A stretch of 64,000 bases of DNA. Source: Micromonospora rifamycinica. Lineage in GTDB: Bacteria; Actinomycetota; Actinomycetes; Mycobacteriales; Micromonosporaceae. The notes beneath the pieces are model-generated. The model did no database searches and was not told the DNA's origin. It was given only the letters and a program-made list of their open reading frames with translations. Position 1 is the first letter of the stretch, and every line of letters starts with the position of its first letter. Location of the stretch: NCBI RefSeq assembly GCF_900090265.1, contig NZ_LT607752.1, forward strand, positions 2,666,001 through 2,730,000, written 5' to 3'. The position numbers were made by a program, and so were the translations under genes. Shown here piece by piece: positions 21,561-30,513 of the stretch.

Positions 21561-22883
21561 TCAGCCGCGTACCGCGCCGACCACCGCCCAGCCGCCGGAG
21601 CGCAGCCGCAACAGCAGGGCGACCAGCCGCAACAGCACGAAGAGGGTCAGCCCGGCCCAGATGCCGCCCAGGCCCAGATCGAACGCGTAGGTCAGCCAGA
21701 TCGCCGGCAGGAATCCGCCGAACGCCGCGACGATCGTCAGGTTGCGCAGGTAACGCACGTCCCCCGCGCCGATCAGCACCCCGTCGAGGGCGAACACCAC
21801 GCCGCCGAGCGGTTGCAGGGCCACCAGCCAGGGCCAGGCGACCATGGCCTGTTCGCGTACCCGGGCATCGGAGCTGAACAGGCCGGGCACGACGCCGGCC
21901 CCGACGGCGATGAGCACCGCGAACGTCACTCCGCAGGCGGCCCCGAGCAACGCGAGGCGGCGGGCCAGGGCGCGGGCGCCGGCCGCGTCGCCCGCCCCGA
22001 GCGCCGCGCCGACCAGCGCCTGCCCGGCGATCGCCAGGGCGTCGAGCAGCAGGGCGGTGAGGAACCACAGTTGTACGGCGATCTGGTGCGCGCCGACCGA
22101 CGCCGCGCCGAACCGGGCCGCGACAGCGGTGGCGGACAGGAAGCTGGCCTGGAAGGCGACGCCCCGGACCAGCAGGTCCCGGCTGAGCATGAGCTGCTGG
22201 CGGAGCACCGCGGGACGGGGACGCAGCGCCACCCGCTCGCTGATCAACGCGGCGACGAACAGCCCACCGGCGACGGTCTGGGCGAACGCGTTGGCGACCG
22301 CCGAACCGGTCAGCCCCCAGCCGACGGGATAGACCAGCACCGGGCAGAGCAGCGCGGAGAGCAGGTTGGGGCCGAGCACGAACCACAGCGGCCGGCGGGT
22401 GTCCTGCACCCCGCGCAGCCAGCCGTTGCCGGCGGCGGCGAGGAGCAGGCCGGGAGCGCCGAGCGCGGCGACCCGCAGCCACCGCTCGGCCGCCTCGGCC
22501 ACCTCTCCCGGCCCGGCGAGGAGGTCGGCCAGCGGGCCGGCGCCGAGCTGCATGCCGAGCGCGACCAGCAGCCCCACCCCGAACGCCAGCCAGGAGGCCT
22601 GGACACCCTCGGCCACCGCGGCGGACCGGTCCCCCGAGCCGAACCTGCGGGCCGCCCGCCCGGTGATCCCGTACGCCAGCACGGTGCCCAACCAGGCGAT
22701 CAGGGTCAGCACCGTGCCACCGACGGCCAGCGCGGCGAGCGCCACCCGGTCGAGGTGCCCGGCCACGGCGGTGTCGACCAGGACGTAGAGCGGCTCGGCG
22801 GCGAGCACCACGAGGGCGGGCAGCGCCAGCGCGGCGATCCGGCGCGGCGCGGCGACCGTGGGTGGGGTGACGGAGGTGGTCAT
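21561..22883 (-). CDS. MATE family efflux transporter (DinF-like)
   Basis: A 440-residue protein with about twelve membrane segments in two homologous halves. The first half begins with LALPALVVLAAEPLYVLVDTAVAGHLGR-like sequence, and the second repeats the pattern after about residue 230 (GVAFQASFLSATAVAARFGAASVGAHQIA). MATE proteins export cationic compounds with Na+ or H+. The position next to the rbfA-nrnA-truB block matches the DinF homologue of other actinobacteria. ATG 22883 is preferred over in-frame ATG 22901 because AGGA lies 9 bases upstream. Substrate unknown. Confidence 0.92.
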   Translation of the reverse strand: MTTSVTPPTVAAPRRIAALALPALVVLAAEPLYVLVDTAVAGHLDRVALAALAVGGTVLTLIAWLGTVLAYGITGRAARRFGSGDRSAAVAEGVQASWLAFGVGLLVALGMQLGAGPLADLLAGPGEVAEAAERWLRVAALGAPGLLLAAAGNGWLRGVQDTRRPLWFVLGPNLLSALLCPVLVYPVGWGLTGSAVANAFAQTVAGGLFVAALISERVALRPRPAVLRQQLMLSRDLLVRGVAFQASFLSATAVAARFGAASVGAHQIAVQLWFLTALLLDALAIAGQALVGAALGAGDAAGARALARRLALLGAACGVTFAVLIAVGAGVVPGLFSSDARVREQAMVAWPWLVALQPLGGVVFALDGVLIGAGDVRYLRNLTIVAAFGGFLPAIWLTYAFDLGLGGIWAGLTLFVLLRLVALLLRLRSGGWAVVGAVRG

Positions 22884-22907
22884 CGGAGCCGATCCTGCCA
22901 TGATCAG

Positions 22908-22937
22908 GTAAGGATCACAATAGGTGTCATTCCTTAC
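22908..22937. promoter_or_regulatory. Inverted repeat upstream of the MATE gene
   Basis: GTAAGGA (22908-22914) and TCCTTAC (22931-22937) flank 16 bases that contain a minus-strand TATTGT (-10-like, 22917-22922). The geometry suggests an operator across the MATE promoter; the regulator is unknown. Confidence 0.4.
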
Positions 22938-23114
22938 GTGAGCGAACTCGGCAGAACGGTCGAGCGAGCAGCCTTCCGGCACGTCGTCGCGCCATTCCCG
23001 GAAACAGATACCGATAGCCGAAAACAGGAACGCCGCCGCCCGACGGCGGCGGCGAAACGGATGGCGAGGGTCCAGCGGAACCACCGGACCGGCGGTCGCC
23101 CAGTCGTCGGCTGA
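22938..23114 (+). CDS. Possible small basic protein, 58 codons
   Basis: GTG 22938 opens a 58-residue Arg-rich reading frame, divergent from the MATE gene and beginning directly after the inverted repeat. It has a mixed N-terminal half (SELGRTVERAAF) and a strongly basic C-terminal half (RKQERRRP, AAAKRMARVQR). No ribosome binding site is evident apart from CCTTAC, and I recognise no family. GC is visibly lower than in the neighbours. It may be a real small DNA/RNA-binding protein or a chance frame. Confidence 0.3.
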   Translation: MSELGRTVERAAFRHVVAPFPETDTDSRKQERRRPTAAAKRMARVQRNHRTGGRPVVG

Positions 23115-23431
23115 ACTCGCCCGTGCCGGGCGTCGGCGACGGCGCGGAATGCGCGTGCGTGACCGCGGCGGGCAGGGGCGGCACGGAAGGAGCCCGGGTT
23201 CCCAGCACGGTGGTCAGCCGGCACCACGCGCCTGCCCGGACACGCTGTTTCGCCGCCGGGAACCTCGGCGTACCGGCCAGGGCGTCGCACCCGGCGGCCG
23301 GGACCACACGCGGAGCCGGCGACCGTCGCCCGACCGTGGCCCCTTCGGGGGCGGAAGGCGCCGCCACCCGCCCCGGCCAGGTCGTCCCGCCGCCGGGACG
23401 GCCGGGGCGGGACACCGCTGCGCACCCCGGA

Positions 23432-23535
23432 GGGGATCGTCACAGCCACCGAGGCGGACGGCGCTGCCGCGCGCCCCGGGGATCGTCACAGCCACCGAGG
23501 CGGACGGCGCTGCCGCGCGCCCCGGGGATCGTCAC
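23432..23535. repeat. 46-bp tandem repeat, 2.3 copies
   Basis: Units start at 23432, 23478 and (partial) 23524, each opening with GGGGATCGTCAC. The full copies are identical. The period is not a multiple of three, so the array is not coding. Confidence 0.9.
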
Positions 23536-23593
23536 ACCGCCCGGGGCCACCGGCGGCCCGCGCGACGTGGTCAGCGCGGCGGCCGTCGACCTC

Positions 23594-23635
23594 GGGGTCG
23601 AGCATCCTCTGACAGGGGTCGAGCATCCTCTGACG
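23594..23635. repeat. 21-bp tandem repeat, 2 copies
   Basis: GGGGTCGAGCATCCTCTGAC plus one base is repeated at 23594-23614 and 23615-23635, differing only in the last base. Confidence 0.9.
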
Positions 23636-23765
23636 GGAGCGTCGGAGCAGGAGTGCCGGCCCCGAACAGGCGTCGCCGTCATGAGCTGGACCGTCCGGCG
23701 GCAGGAAGACCCACCGGCGGCCCGCGGTGACGCCGACGAGTCGGCGTCACCCTCGGTAGGTCAGT

Positions 23766-23855
23766 TCACTGCCGGGTGTCCATCGAGGTCTGCAACGCGC
23801 GACGCATCTGCTCGCGGGCCTCGTCGGTGGTCTCGGTCTTGGGCTTGGTCGCCAT
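23766..23855 (-). CDS. 29-codon small protein of unknown function
   Basis: ATG 23855 is preceded by GGAAGGAC at ideal spacing (about 8 bases), a stronger ribosome binding site than most annotated genes here have. The encoded peptide is hydrophilic and helical: a Lys/Thr-rich start (MATKPKTETTDEA) and an amphipathic REQMRRALQ stretch, ending at TGA 23766. It has no membrane segment or cysteine. It lies alone in a repeat-rich region. I do not recognise a family; the good initiation signal and balanced composition argue for a real gene. Confidence 0.5.
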   Translation of the reverse strand: MATKPKTETTDEAREQMRRALQTSMDTRQ

Positions 23856-24059
23856 GGCGGTGTCCTTCCAGGGTGCGGGTCACCGGAACAGGTGGCCCCA
23901 CGGGCGGTCCTGCTGAGCGCCGGGAGGGCGGCCCGGGATCACCGGAACGGCTCGCCTGGCAGCGTGAGCCCGGGTCGGTCAGACCCTGGAGGGAGGCGGC
24001 ACCGGGTGTGGCACCACCGCCCACGACCTGCGTCGCGACGCGACGTCGGCCTTTCCCAA

Positions 24060-24071
24060 GTTAACGTTTAC
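24060..24071. promoter_or_regulatory. AACGTT-centred near-palindrome
   Basis: GTTAACGTTTAC is symmetric at 10 of 12 positions around AACGTT, the centre common in LacI-family operators, and is conspicuously A/T-rich for this genome. It lies about 200 bases upstream of the 29-codon gene on the minus strand. No LacI-type gene is in the window. Confidence 0.3.
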
Positions 24072-24147
24072 TTTCCACATGCTGTCCACTCTTCCCGCCA
24101 TCTGGACGGGAGGGGAGGAACCGGTCCGGGCGACCCCGCCGGTGACC

Positions 24148-24225
24148 GAGCCACCCGCGCGCAGGCCGCTGACGAGCCACCCACGCGCAGGCCGCTGACG
24201 AGCCATCCGCGCGCAGGCCGCCGCC
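24148..24225. repeat. 26-bp tandem repeat, 3 copies
   Basis: Units 24148-24173, 24174-24199 and 24200-24225 begin GAGCCAC/TCCGCGCGCAGG and differ at one to four positions. The units abut without spacers, so this is not a CRISPR array. Confidence 0.9.
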
Positions 24226-24443
24226 ATCGGCAGCGCGGGAGAGCAGGCAATCCGCACGTGTCGACCCCATACCGGCCTTCGACACGTCGACGGGCGGGCA
24301 GCAGCATCGACGCTGGTGCTCGACGACACCGGGGTCCGACCGCGCACGGGATCGGCGGCGACGCGGCTCGACGACACCGGGACGACAGCCGCGACACGGC
24401 GACAGTCAGCGGGACCGCTGGCCCGGTGGCGGATGGTTGACGC

Positions 24444-24656
24444 TCAGCGGGCCAGGAAGTGCCAGCCCAGCCACCACCAGAACCCGAACAGTCCGATCCG
24501 GCCGACCGGCACCGGGCCGACCTCGTACCGCATCACGTAGGCGCAGACGTCGCCCAGGGACGGAATCCGGGAGCCCTCCCGACGGGCGGCCCATTCGACC
24601 GCCGCGAACATCACCAGCGAGGCGAGGAACCCGCTGATGGCGAGGGTACGCATCAT
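24444..24656 (-). CDS. DUF6186-like small membrane protein
   Basis: A 70-residue protein with an N-terminal membrane helix (LAISGFLASLVMFAAVEWAA), a conserved-looking RREGSRIPSLGDVCAYVMR loop, and a second helix ending GFWWWLGWHFLAR. The SRIPSLGD...WWWLGWHF pattern is what I associate with DUF6186 of actinobacteria. Its ATG (24656) overlaps the TGA of the upstream membrane gene (ATGA), so translation is coupled. Function unknown. Confidence 0.75.
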   Translation of the reverse strand: MMRTLAISGFLASLVMFAAVEWAARREGSRIPSLGDVCAYVMRYEVGPVPVGRIGLFGFWWWLGWHFLAR

Positions 24657-25060
24657 CGCCGCACCAACCCCCAGAACGCGGCCAACCAGGCGAACCAGGC
24701 CGCCGAGCGGACCAGCTCGTCCTCTAGCAGCGGGTCGGCCAGCCGGGAGAAGGTGGGAAAGTCGTCCCCGACCGACATCACGAAGGTGGCACCTTCGAGG
24801 ACACCGAACACCGCCGCCGGGAGCAGCCACCACACGGCGCCCCGGCCCAGCCGGCGCGGTGCCGGACGACGCTGCACCCGGTTGCCCAGGCCGAGCCAGA
24901 TCAGCGCACCACCGGTGCTCAGCGTCCAGAGGTTGGCCTGGGCGGAGAACGACGGAAACTGCCCGCCGACCAGGGAGATGCAGGCCAGCACCGGCACGGT
25001 GACCACCGGCCTGTCCCAGGTACGGGAGGCTTCCAGGGCGATCTCGTGCGGCTGTTCCAT
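24653..25060 (-). CDS. Small multi-pass membrane protein
   Basis: A 135-residue protein with about four hydrophobic segments (VVTVPVLACISLVGG, LWTLSTGGALIWLGLG, AVWWLLPAAVFGVLEGATFV, and the C-terminal SAAWFAWLAAFWGLV). GGGAGA precedes ATG 25060; an in-frame start at 25114 lies before it. It is coupled by a 4-base overlap to the DUF6186-like gene, so the two probably form a unit in the membrane. No family is recognised. It lies 19 bases after the nrnA stop, on the same strand. Confidence 0.75.
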   Translation of the reverse strand: MEQPHEIALEASRTWDRPVVTVPVLACISLVGGQFPSFSAQANLWTLSTGGALIWLGLGNRVQRRPAPRRLGRGAVWWLLPAAVFGVLEGATFVMSVGDDFPTFSRLADPLLEDELVRSAAWFAWLAAFWGLVRR

Positions 25061-25079
25061 CGTCCGATTCTCCCCGGGC

Positions 25080-26176
25080 TCACCCTGTGCGGGAAGGCCG
25101 ACACCCGTCGACATCGGCGCGGCTCCCCGTCAGGGCACCGGGCAGCTCAGCTCGGATGAGGGCGATGACCTGCTCGGCGTCGCCGCGTCCGGTGAACCCG
25201 GCGGCGAAGCGGTGACCTCCGCCACCCAGCGCCACCGCCACCGCGCTCACGTCGACCGCTCCCTTGCTCCGCATCGACACCGCCCACTCGTCCGGCCCGA
25301 CCTGCTTGAGCACACACGCGACGTCCGCCTCGGCGGTGCACCGCACCGAGTCGATCAGTGACTCCAGCACGTACGGTCGCTGGTCGTGCCGGGTCAGGTC
25401 GTCGAGGGTGGCCTGCGTCCAGACCAGGCCGTGACCGGCGGCGGCCTCCGGTTCGAGCCGGGACCGGCCCAGCACCTCGCCGAAGAGCCGGACCGCGCCG
25501 AACGGCCGGGTGTCGAAGACCTCGCGGGAGATGTCACCGGGGCGCAGGCCGGTGGCGAGGAGCCGGGCGGCGAGCTGGTGCACCTCCGGCGTGGTCGCCG
25601 CGAACCGGAACGAGCCGGTGTCGGTGGTCAGCGCGACGTAGAGGCCCGCCGCGATCTCCGCGTCCAACGGCACGTCGAGCCGGGCGAGCAGCTGGGCGGC
25701 GACGACCGAGGTGGCCGCCGCGCCCGGGTCCACCAGGCGCACCGTACCGAAACCGGTGTTCGAGGCGTGGTGGTCGAGGACCACCGCCGTGCCGGCGGTG
25801 TCGAGCCGGTCCACCAGGTCACCGAGGCGCGACTCCGCCGCCGCGTCGAAGCAGATCACCAGATCCGGATCGGGGTACGCCTCCGTCGCCGGCACCAGCA
25901 GGTCGATCCCGGGTAGCCAGCGGAACGGCTCCGGCACCTCGGGCGGCCCCGGAAAGGTGGCCTGCAACCGTCGTACGCCGAGCCGGCGCAGGCCCAACCC
26001 GAAGCCGAGCATGCTGCCCAGCGCGTCACCGTCCGGATTGACGTGACAGATCAACAGCACCCGGGCATCGGCCGGCAGGCCGCGTACCGCCGCGACGGCG
26101 GCGGCCCAGTCGTCGTCGCCGGGGCCGGTGGACGGCGAACCGGTGCGGAGCCCGTCGGCTGTGCCCGGGGCGGCGG

Positions 26177-26180
<4 letters not shown>
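25080..26180 (-). CDS. nrnA: DHH-family oligoribonuclease / pAp phosphatase
   Basis: A 366-residue bifunctional nanoRNase and 3'-phosphoadenosine 5'-phosphate phosphatase. The first DHH block CHVNPDGDALGS, the DAAAESRLGDL segment, the defining LDHHASN motif and the C-terminal DHHA1 motif GGGGHRFAAGF are all intact. The first ~28 residues are a Gly/Pro-rich extension, so initiation may be internal. It overlaps rbfA by 4 bases (ATGA) and is translationally coupled to it, the usual rbfA-nrnA pair. It removes short RNA products of pnp and rnj. Confidence 0.93.
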
Positions 26181-26662
<482 letters not shown>

Positions 26663-26911
26663 GTCCCCCACCTCCAGGGCTTTCCTCCCGCGGCCGGAGC
26701 GGCGACGCCGAACGCCACCGAACCAACCACCCAACACCCGAACACTACCCGCGATCCACCTCCACCCACCCACCCCACCCGCCCGCTCCCCCACCCCACT
26801 CCCCGCCTCGCCCGATCCCCCGCTCCGCCGGCTCAACCCCACCCGTCCACCCCCAGCCCCACCCCGGCCCACCCACCCACCCACCCCGCAGTCTCCCGCC
26901 CTGGTGCCAAC
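26663..26911. other. C-rich low-complexity gap upstream of rbfA
   Basis: About 250 bases of C-rich, CCACCC/CACCC-type low complexity on the plus strand (G-rich in the rbfA transcript sense). No ORF with a start signal. The first 20 bases hold the rbfA ribosome binding site. Confidence 0.6.
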
Positions 26912-26984
26912 CGCCCCGGTGATCAAGAGGTTCAGGTCACCACCCCGCGGAAACCCTGACGCGAATCTCTTGATCACCGGGGCG
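26912..26984. repeat. 73-bp imperfect palindrome (GGTGATCAAGAG type)
   Basis: Perfect 18-bp arms 26912-26929 and 26967-26984 (outer sequence CGCCCCGGTGATCAAGAG) with further imperfect pairing inward (TTC/TCA blocks) leave a loop of about 15 bases around CCACCCCGCGG. It lies between DUF503 and rbfA and is noncoding. From memory, GATCAAGAG palindromes recur between genes in Micromonospora genomes; this was not checked. Confidence 0.85.
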
Positions 26985-26998
26985 ACGCGGGACGGACC

Positions 26999-27031
26999 AG
27001 GGCGGGGCGGGGCAGGGCGGGGCGGGGCGGG
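26999..27031. repeat. (GGGGC)n tract after the DUF503 stop
   Basis: G-runs with single C or CA spacers on the plus strand, ending exactly at the stop codon of the minus-strand DUF503 gene. In that mRNA it is a (CCCGC)n C-rich tail. It has G-quadruplex potential on the plus strand. Confidence 0.75.
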
Positions 27032-27325
27032 TCAGGTTTCCGGGGTGTGGAGGTCGCGGCGGACGGAGAGGAGCTCGATCTCGGGGCGGGCGGCGACCAG
27101 GCGCTCGCAGGAGTCGAGCACGTCGCGGACGTGGGCGGCCTCGGCGGCCACCACGGCCACCCCGATCTCGGCCCGACCGTGCAGGTCGAGCGCACCCACC
27201 TCGGCGGCCGACACCTCGAAGCGGCGCAACGCCGCCACGATCGGCCGGACATACGATCTCTTTGCCTTCAGCGATCGGGAGTCGCCCGGCAGGAGCAGGT
27301 CGAAGAGTGCGGTTCCGGTATACAT
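27032..27325 (-). CDS. DUF503 protein (YlxP-like)
   Basis: A 97-residue protein of the DUF503/YlxP family, with the conserved SLKAKRSYVRPIVAALRRF motif, the AEIGVAVVAAEAAHVRDVLD stretch and the family's usual length. YlxP homologues sit between infB and rbfA in most Gram-positive bacteria and are thought to aid ribosome assembly, without a defined activity. ATG 27325 lies 8 bases from a TAACGT box, so the gene has its own near-leaderless promoter after the infB terminator. It is followed by a C-rich tail and a palindrome. Confidence 0.9.
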   Translation of the reverse strand: MYTGTALFDLLLPGDSRSLKAKRSYVRPIVAALRRFEVSAAEVGALDLHGRAEIGVAVVAAEAAHVRDVLDSCERLVAARPEIELLSVRRDLHTPET

Positions 27326-27333
27326 CGCCCAGG

Positions 27334-27363
27334 ACGTTACGGAACCGTCCCGGACATGCTCAA
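27334..27363 (-). promoter_or_regulatory. DUF503 promoter overlapping the infB terminator
   Basis: On the minus strand, -35 TTGAGC (27358-27363), an 18-base spacer and -10 TAACGT (27334-27339), then 8 bases to ATG 27325. The -35 box lies in the distal arm of the terminator hairpin at 27357-27398. Confidence 0.6.
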
Positions 27364-27398
27364 GGGGTTTACGCCGGTCGGCGTAAACCCCTTGAGCA
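27357..27398 (-). terminator. infB terminator hairpin
   Basis: A perfect 19-bp stem (27357-27375 with 27380-27398) and 4-base loop GGTC begins 17 bases after the infB stop. It is one of the longest perfect stems in the window, with no U tract. Confidence 0.88.
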
Positions 27399-27414
27399 CT
27401 GTGTCAGCCCCGGA

Positions 27415-30400
27415 TCAGGAGCGCGGCTTCTCCCGCATCTCGAAGGTCTCGATGGTGTCGCCGACCTGGACGTTGTTGAAACCACCCAGGGTCAGACCAC
27501 ACTCGAAGCCTTCGCGGACCTCCGTCGCGTCGTCCTTGAACCGCTTGAGCGAGCTGATGGTGAGGTTGTCCGCGATGACCGCCCCGTCCCGCAGCAGCCG
27601 CGCCTTGGCGTTGCGGCGGATGATGCCGGACCGGACGATACAACCGGAGATGTTGCCGATCTTGGACGAGCGGAAGACGTCGCGGATCTCCGCGGTGCCC
27701 AGCTCGACCTCCTCGTACTCCGGCTTGAGCAGCCCCTTGAGCGCGGCGTCGATCTCCTCGATGGCCTGGTAGATGACCGTGTAGTACCGGATCTCCACGC
27801 CCTCGCGGTCGGCGATCTCGCGGACCTTGTTGGCGGCCCGCACGTTGAAGCCGATGATCGTGACCGCCTCGGACGAGGCGCTCGCGAGCATGACGTCGCT
27901 CTCGGTGATCGCACCCACACCCCGGTGGATGATCCTGAGCTGGACCTCCTCGGGGATGTCGAGGTTGAACAGCGCGTCCTCGAGGGCCTCCACGGAACCG
28001 GAGACGTCGCCCTTGAGCACCAGGTTGAGCGAGGTCTTCTCGCCCTCCTTGAGCTGCTCCATGAGCGTCTCGAGGGTGGCCCGGCCACGGGAGTTGGCGA
28101 AGGACGCCGCCCGCCGCCGTGCCTGCCGCTGCTCGGCGATCTGCCGCACCGTACGGTCGTCGGCCGCCGCGAGGAAGGTGTCACCGGCACCCGGCACCGC
28201 GGTCAGACCGAGAACCAGCACCGGACGGGCCGGACCTGCCTCGGTGACCTGGTTGCCGTTCTCGTCGAGCATGGCACGGACCCGGCCGTGGGCCCCACCG
28301 GCGACGATCGAGTCGCCGGCCCGCAGGGTGCCCTTCTGCACCAGCACCGTGGCCACCGCGCCGCGACCCTTGTCCAGGTGTGCCTCGATGGCCACACCCT
28401 GGGCCGGGCCGTCGATCGCCGCGGTCAACTCGAGCGACGCGTCGGCGGTCAGCAGGACCGCGTCCAGCAGCTCGTCGATGCCGATGCCCGGCTTGGCCGC
28501 CACGTTGACGAACATGGTGTCGCCGCCGTACTCCTCGGCGACCAGGCCGTACTCGGTCAGCTGCTGGCGGACCTTGTCCGGGTTGGCCTCCGGCTTGTCG
28601 ACCTTGTTGACGGCCACCACGATCGGCACGTCGGCCGCCTTGGCGTGGTTGAGCGCCTCGATGGTCTGCGGCATGACACCGTCGTCGGCCGCCACCACCA
28701 GCACCACGACGTCGGTGACCTGGGCACCACGGGCACGCATGGCGGTGAACGCCTCGTGACCCGGGGTGTCGATGAAGGTGACCGCCCGGTCCTCGCCCTC
28801 GTGCGGGACGTGGACCTGGTACGCGCCGATGTGCTGGGTGATGCCGCCCGCCTCGCCGGCCACGACGTTCGCCTTGCGGATCGCGTCGAGCAGCTTGGTC
28901 TTACCGTGGTCGACGTGACCCATGACGGTCACCACCGGTGCCCGGCTGACCAGGCGGTCCGCCGCGACCTCGGCGTCGAGGTCGATGTTGAACTGCGCGA
29001 GCAGCTCGCGGTCCTCGTCCTCCGGGCTGACGATCTGCACGTCGAAACCGAGGTGCTCACCCAGCAGCAGCAGGGTCTCGTCAGAGCAGGACTGGGTCGC
29101 GGTGACCATCTCGCCCAGGTTGAACATCTCCTGGACCAGCGAACCCGGGTTGGCGTTGATCTTGTCGGCGAAGTCCGACAGCGAGGCGCCACGGGAGAGC
29201 CGGACGACCTGACCCTGACCCCGGGGAGCACCCGAGGACATGGTCGGGGCCGACAGGTTGTCGAACTCCTGTCTGCGCTGCTTCTTGGACTTGCGGCCAC
29301 GGGTCGGCCGGCCACCCGGACGCCCGAAGGCACCCGCGGCGCCACCGCCACGACCACGGCCACCGCCACCGGGGCGGCCACCGCCACCGGCCGGGGCACC
29401 CGGACGGAAACCGCCGCCGGGAGCACCACCGCCACCACCGGGGCCACCACGGTAGCCACCGCCGCCGGCGCCACCGCCGCCGCCGGGACCGCCACGGAAG
29501 CCACCGCCGCCGCCACCGCCACCGGGGCGGAAGCCACCGCCGCCGCCACCGGGACGACCGGCGCCGCCACCGGGGCCACCACGACCGCCACCGGGACCAC
29601 CGGGGCGACCGGTGGTGGGCCGCTGGCTCGGCATCGAGGCCGGGCTGGGACGCGGCGGCATGGAGGCCGGGCTGGGACGCGGCGGCATGCCGGCCGGGTT
29701 GCCGGGCCGGGGACCACCAGCACCGGCGGCCGGGGGCCGCTGGGGCTGACCGCCCTGGATCCCGAACGGGTTGTTACCGGCGCCGCGCGCCGGCGGACGA
29801 CCACCGGGCCGGGCACCCGGACCCGCCGGGGCGCCACCGGGACGACCGGCGGCCGGGGTACCCGGACGCGGCGGCACGGCGTTCGGACCGGGACGCGGAC
29901 CCGGACGGGGACCACCCTCGGTCGGGGGCTCCCGTCGGACGGTGTCCCGCTGCTGCTGCCGGGCGGCCTGGGCGGCCTTGACCGCCGCCTCCTGCTCGGC
30001 CTTCAGCGCGGCGGCGCGCGCCTCGGCGGCCGCCACCTCGATGTCGTGGGCGCTCGCCGGCTTGGCAACCGGGGTCACCGGCTGCGGCGGACCGGGGACC
30101 GGGCCCTTGGGCCTCGGTCCAGGGGTCGGCGCGGCCGGCCGCCGGGGCGGCATCGGTCGGGCCGAGACCCGGGGGGCACCCGGGGTCGGGGTCGGCGTCG
30201 GGGTCGGTGCCGGGCTCGGGGCCGCCGCCGGAGCGGACGGTGCCGACGAACCACCGGCGGACGCGACGAATGCGCCACGCAGCCGACGGGCGACGGGCGC
30301 CTCGACGGTGCTGGACGCGGACTTCACGAACTCGCCCATTTCCTTCAACTTGGCGAGCACTGTCTTGCTCTCGACCCCGAGCTCCTTCGCAAGCTCGTGT

Positions 30401-30420
30401 ACGCGGGCCTTACCTGCCAC
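27415..30420 (-). CDS. infB: Translation initiation factor IF-2
   Basis: A 1001-residue GTPase delivering initiator tRNA to the 30S subunit. In order: IF2_N motif (residues 1-55, [10 protein letters not shown]), a Pro/Ala-rich linker to about 260, a Gly/Arg-rich low-complexity segment about 260-385, a second IF2_N-type region near 410-470, the G domain (G1 GHVDHGKT near 501, [17 protein letters not shown]), then domains II-IV. GTG 30420 preceded by GAGGAG gives the conserved [15 protein letters not shown] start; the in-frame codon at 30432 is less likely. The Gly-rich stretch is long for the family. It is downstream of ylxR and ended by a strong hairpin. Confidence 0.97.
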   Translation of the reverse strand: MAGKARVHELAKELGVESKTVLAKLKEMGEFVKSASSTVEAPVARRLRGAFVASAGGSSAPSAPAAAPSPAPTPTPTPTPGAPRVSARPMPPRRPAAPTPGPRPKGPVPGPPQPVTPVAKPASAHDIEVAAAEARAAALKAEQEAAVKAAQAARQQQRDTVRREPPTEGGPRPGPRPGPNAVPPRPGTPAAGRPGGAPAGPGARPGGRPPARGAGNNPFGIQGGQPQRPPAAGAGGPRPGNPAGMPPRPSPASMPPRPSPASMPSQRPTTGRPGGPGGGRGGPGGGAGRPGGGGGGFRPGGGGGGGGFRGGPGGGGGAGGGGYRGGPGGGGGAPGGGFRPGAPAGGGGRPGGGGRGRGGGAAGAFGRPGGRPTRGRKSKKQRRQEFDNLSAPTMSSGAPRGQGQVVRLSRGASLSDFADKINANPGSLVQEMFNLGEMVTATQSCSDETLLLLGEHLGFDVQIVSPEDEDRELLAQFNIDLDAEVAADRLVSRAPVVTVMGHVDHGKTKLLDAIRKANVVAGEAGGITQHIGAYQVHVPHEGEDRAVTFIDTPGHEAFTAMRARGAQVTDVVVLVVAADDGVMPQTIEALNHAKAADVPIVVAVNKVDKPEANPDKVRQQLTEYGLVAEEYGGDTMFVNVAAKPGIGIDELLDAVLLTADASLELTAAIDGPAQGVAIEAHLDKGRGAVATVLVQKGTLRAGDSIVAGGAHGRVRAMLDENGNQVTEAGPARPVLVLGLTAVPGAGDTFLAAADDRTVRQIAEQRQARRRAASFANSRGRATLETLMEQLKEGEKTSLNLVLKGDVSGSVEALEDALFNLDIPEEVQLRIIHRGVGAITESDVMLASASSEAVTIIGFNVRAANKVREIADREGVEIRYYTVIYQAIEEIDAALKGLLKPEYEEVELGTAEIRDVFRSSKIGNISGCIVRSGIIRRNAKARLLRDGAVIADNLTISSLKRFKDDATEVREGFECGLTLGGFNNVQVGDTIETFEMREKPRS
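29290..29640. repeat. Gly/Arg codon repeats inside infB
   Basis: Plus-strand CCACCGCCGCC/GGGGCGG words are densely reiterated and encode poly-Gly with Arg, Pro and Phe ([21 protein letters not shown]). The repeat is in frame but irregular. Confidence 0.75.
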
Positions 30421-30513
30421 TGCACTCCTCACTCCGAGGTCGTGCGGGCAGCACCCGCAGCGACCTCACTCCTGCACTTGAAGCCTGGTCATTTCAGGGA
30501 CTTCATCGTGTGC

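Larger units (their letters stand above)
23115..23765. other. Gene-free region with degenerate tandem repeats
   Basis: About 650 bases with no ORF that has both a start signal and recognisable sequence. Overlapping long frames exist on both strands, but they are proline/arginine/glycine noise. The notable contents are the 46-bp and 21-bp tandem repeats listed separately. It lies inside the otherwise compact nrnA-to-truB block. Confidence 0.6.
23856..24443. other. Gene-free region with 26-bp repeats and a LacI-type palindrome
   Basis: 588 bases without a convincing gene. It includes GTTAACGTTTAC at 24060-24071 (AACGTT-centred), three 26-bp tandem repeats at 24148-24225, and CAGCGGGACCGCTG at 24407-24420, a small hairpin just downstream of the DUF6186-like gene that could be its terminator. 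Confidence 0.55.

Noticed and set aside
23123-24064. 313-residue frame in the repeat region
   Set aside because: Spans non-triplet tandem repeats, Pro/Arg/Gly-rich, no ribosome binding site.
24148-24225. CRISPR-like direct repeats
   Set aside because: The 26-bp units abut with no spacers and no cas genes are near.
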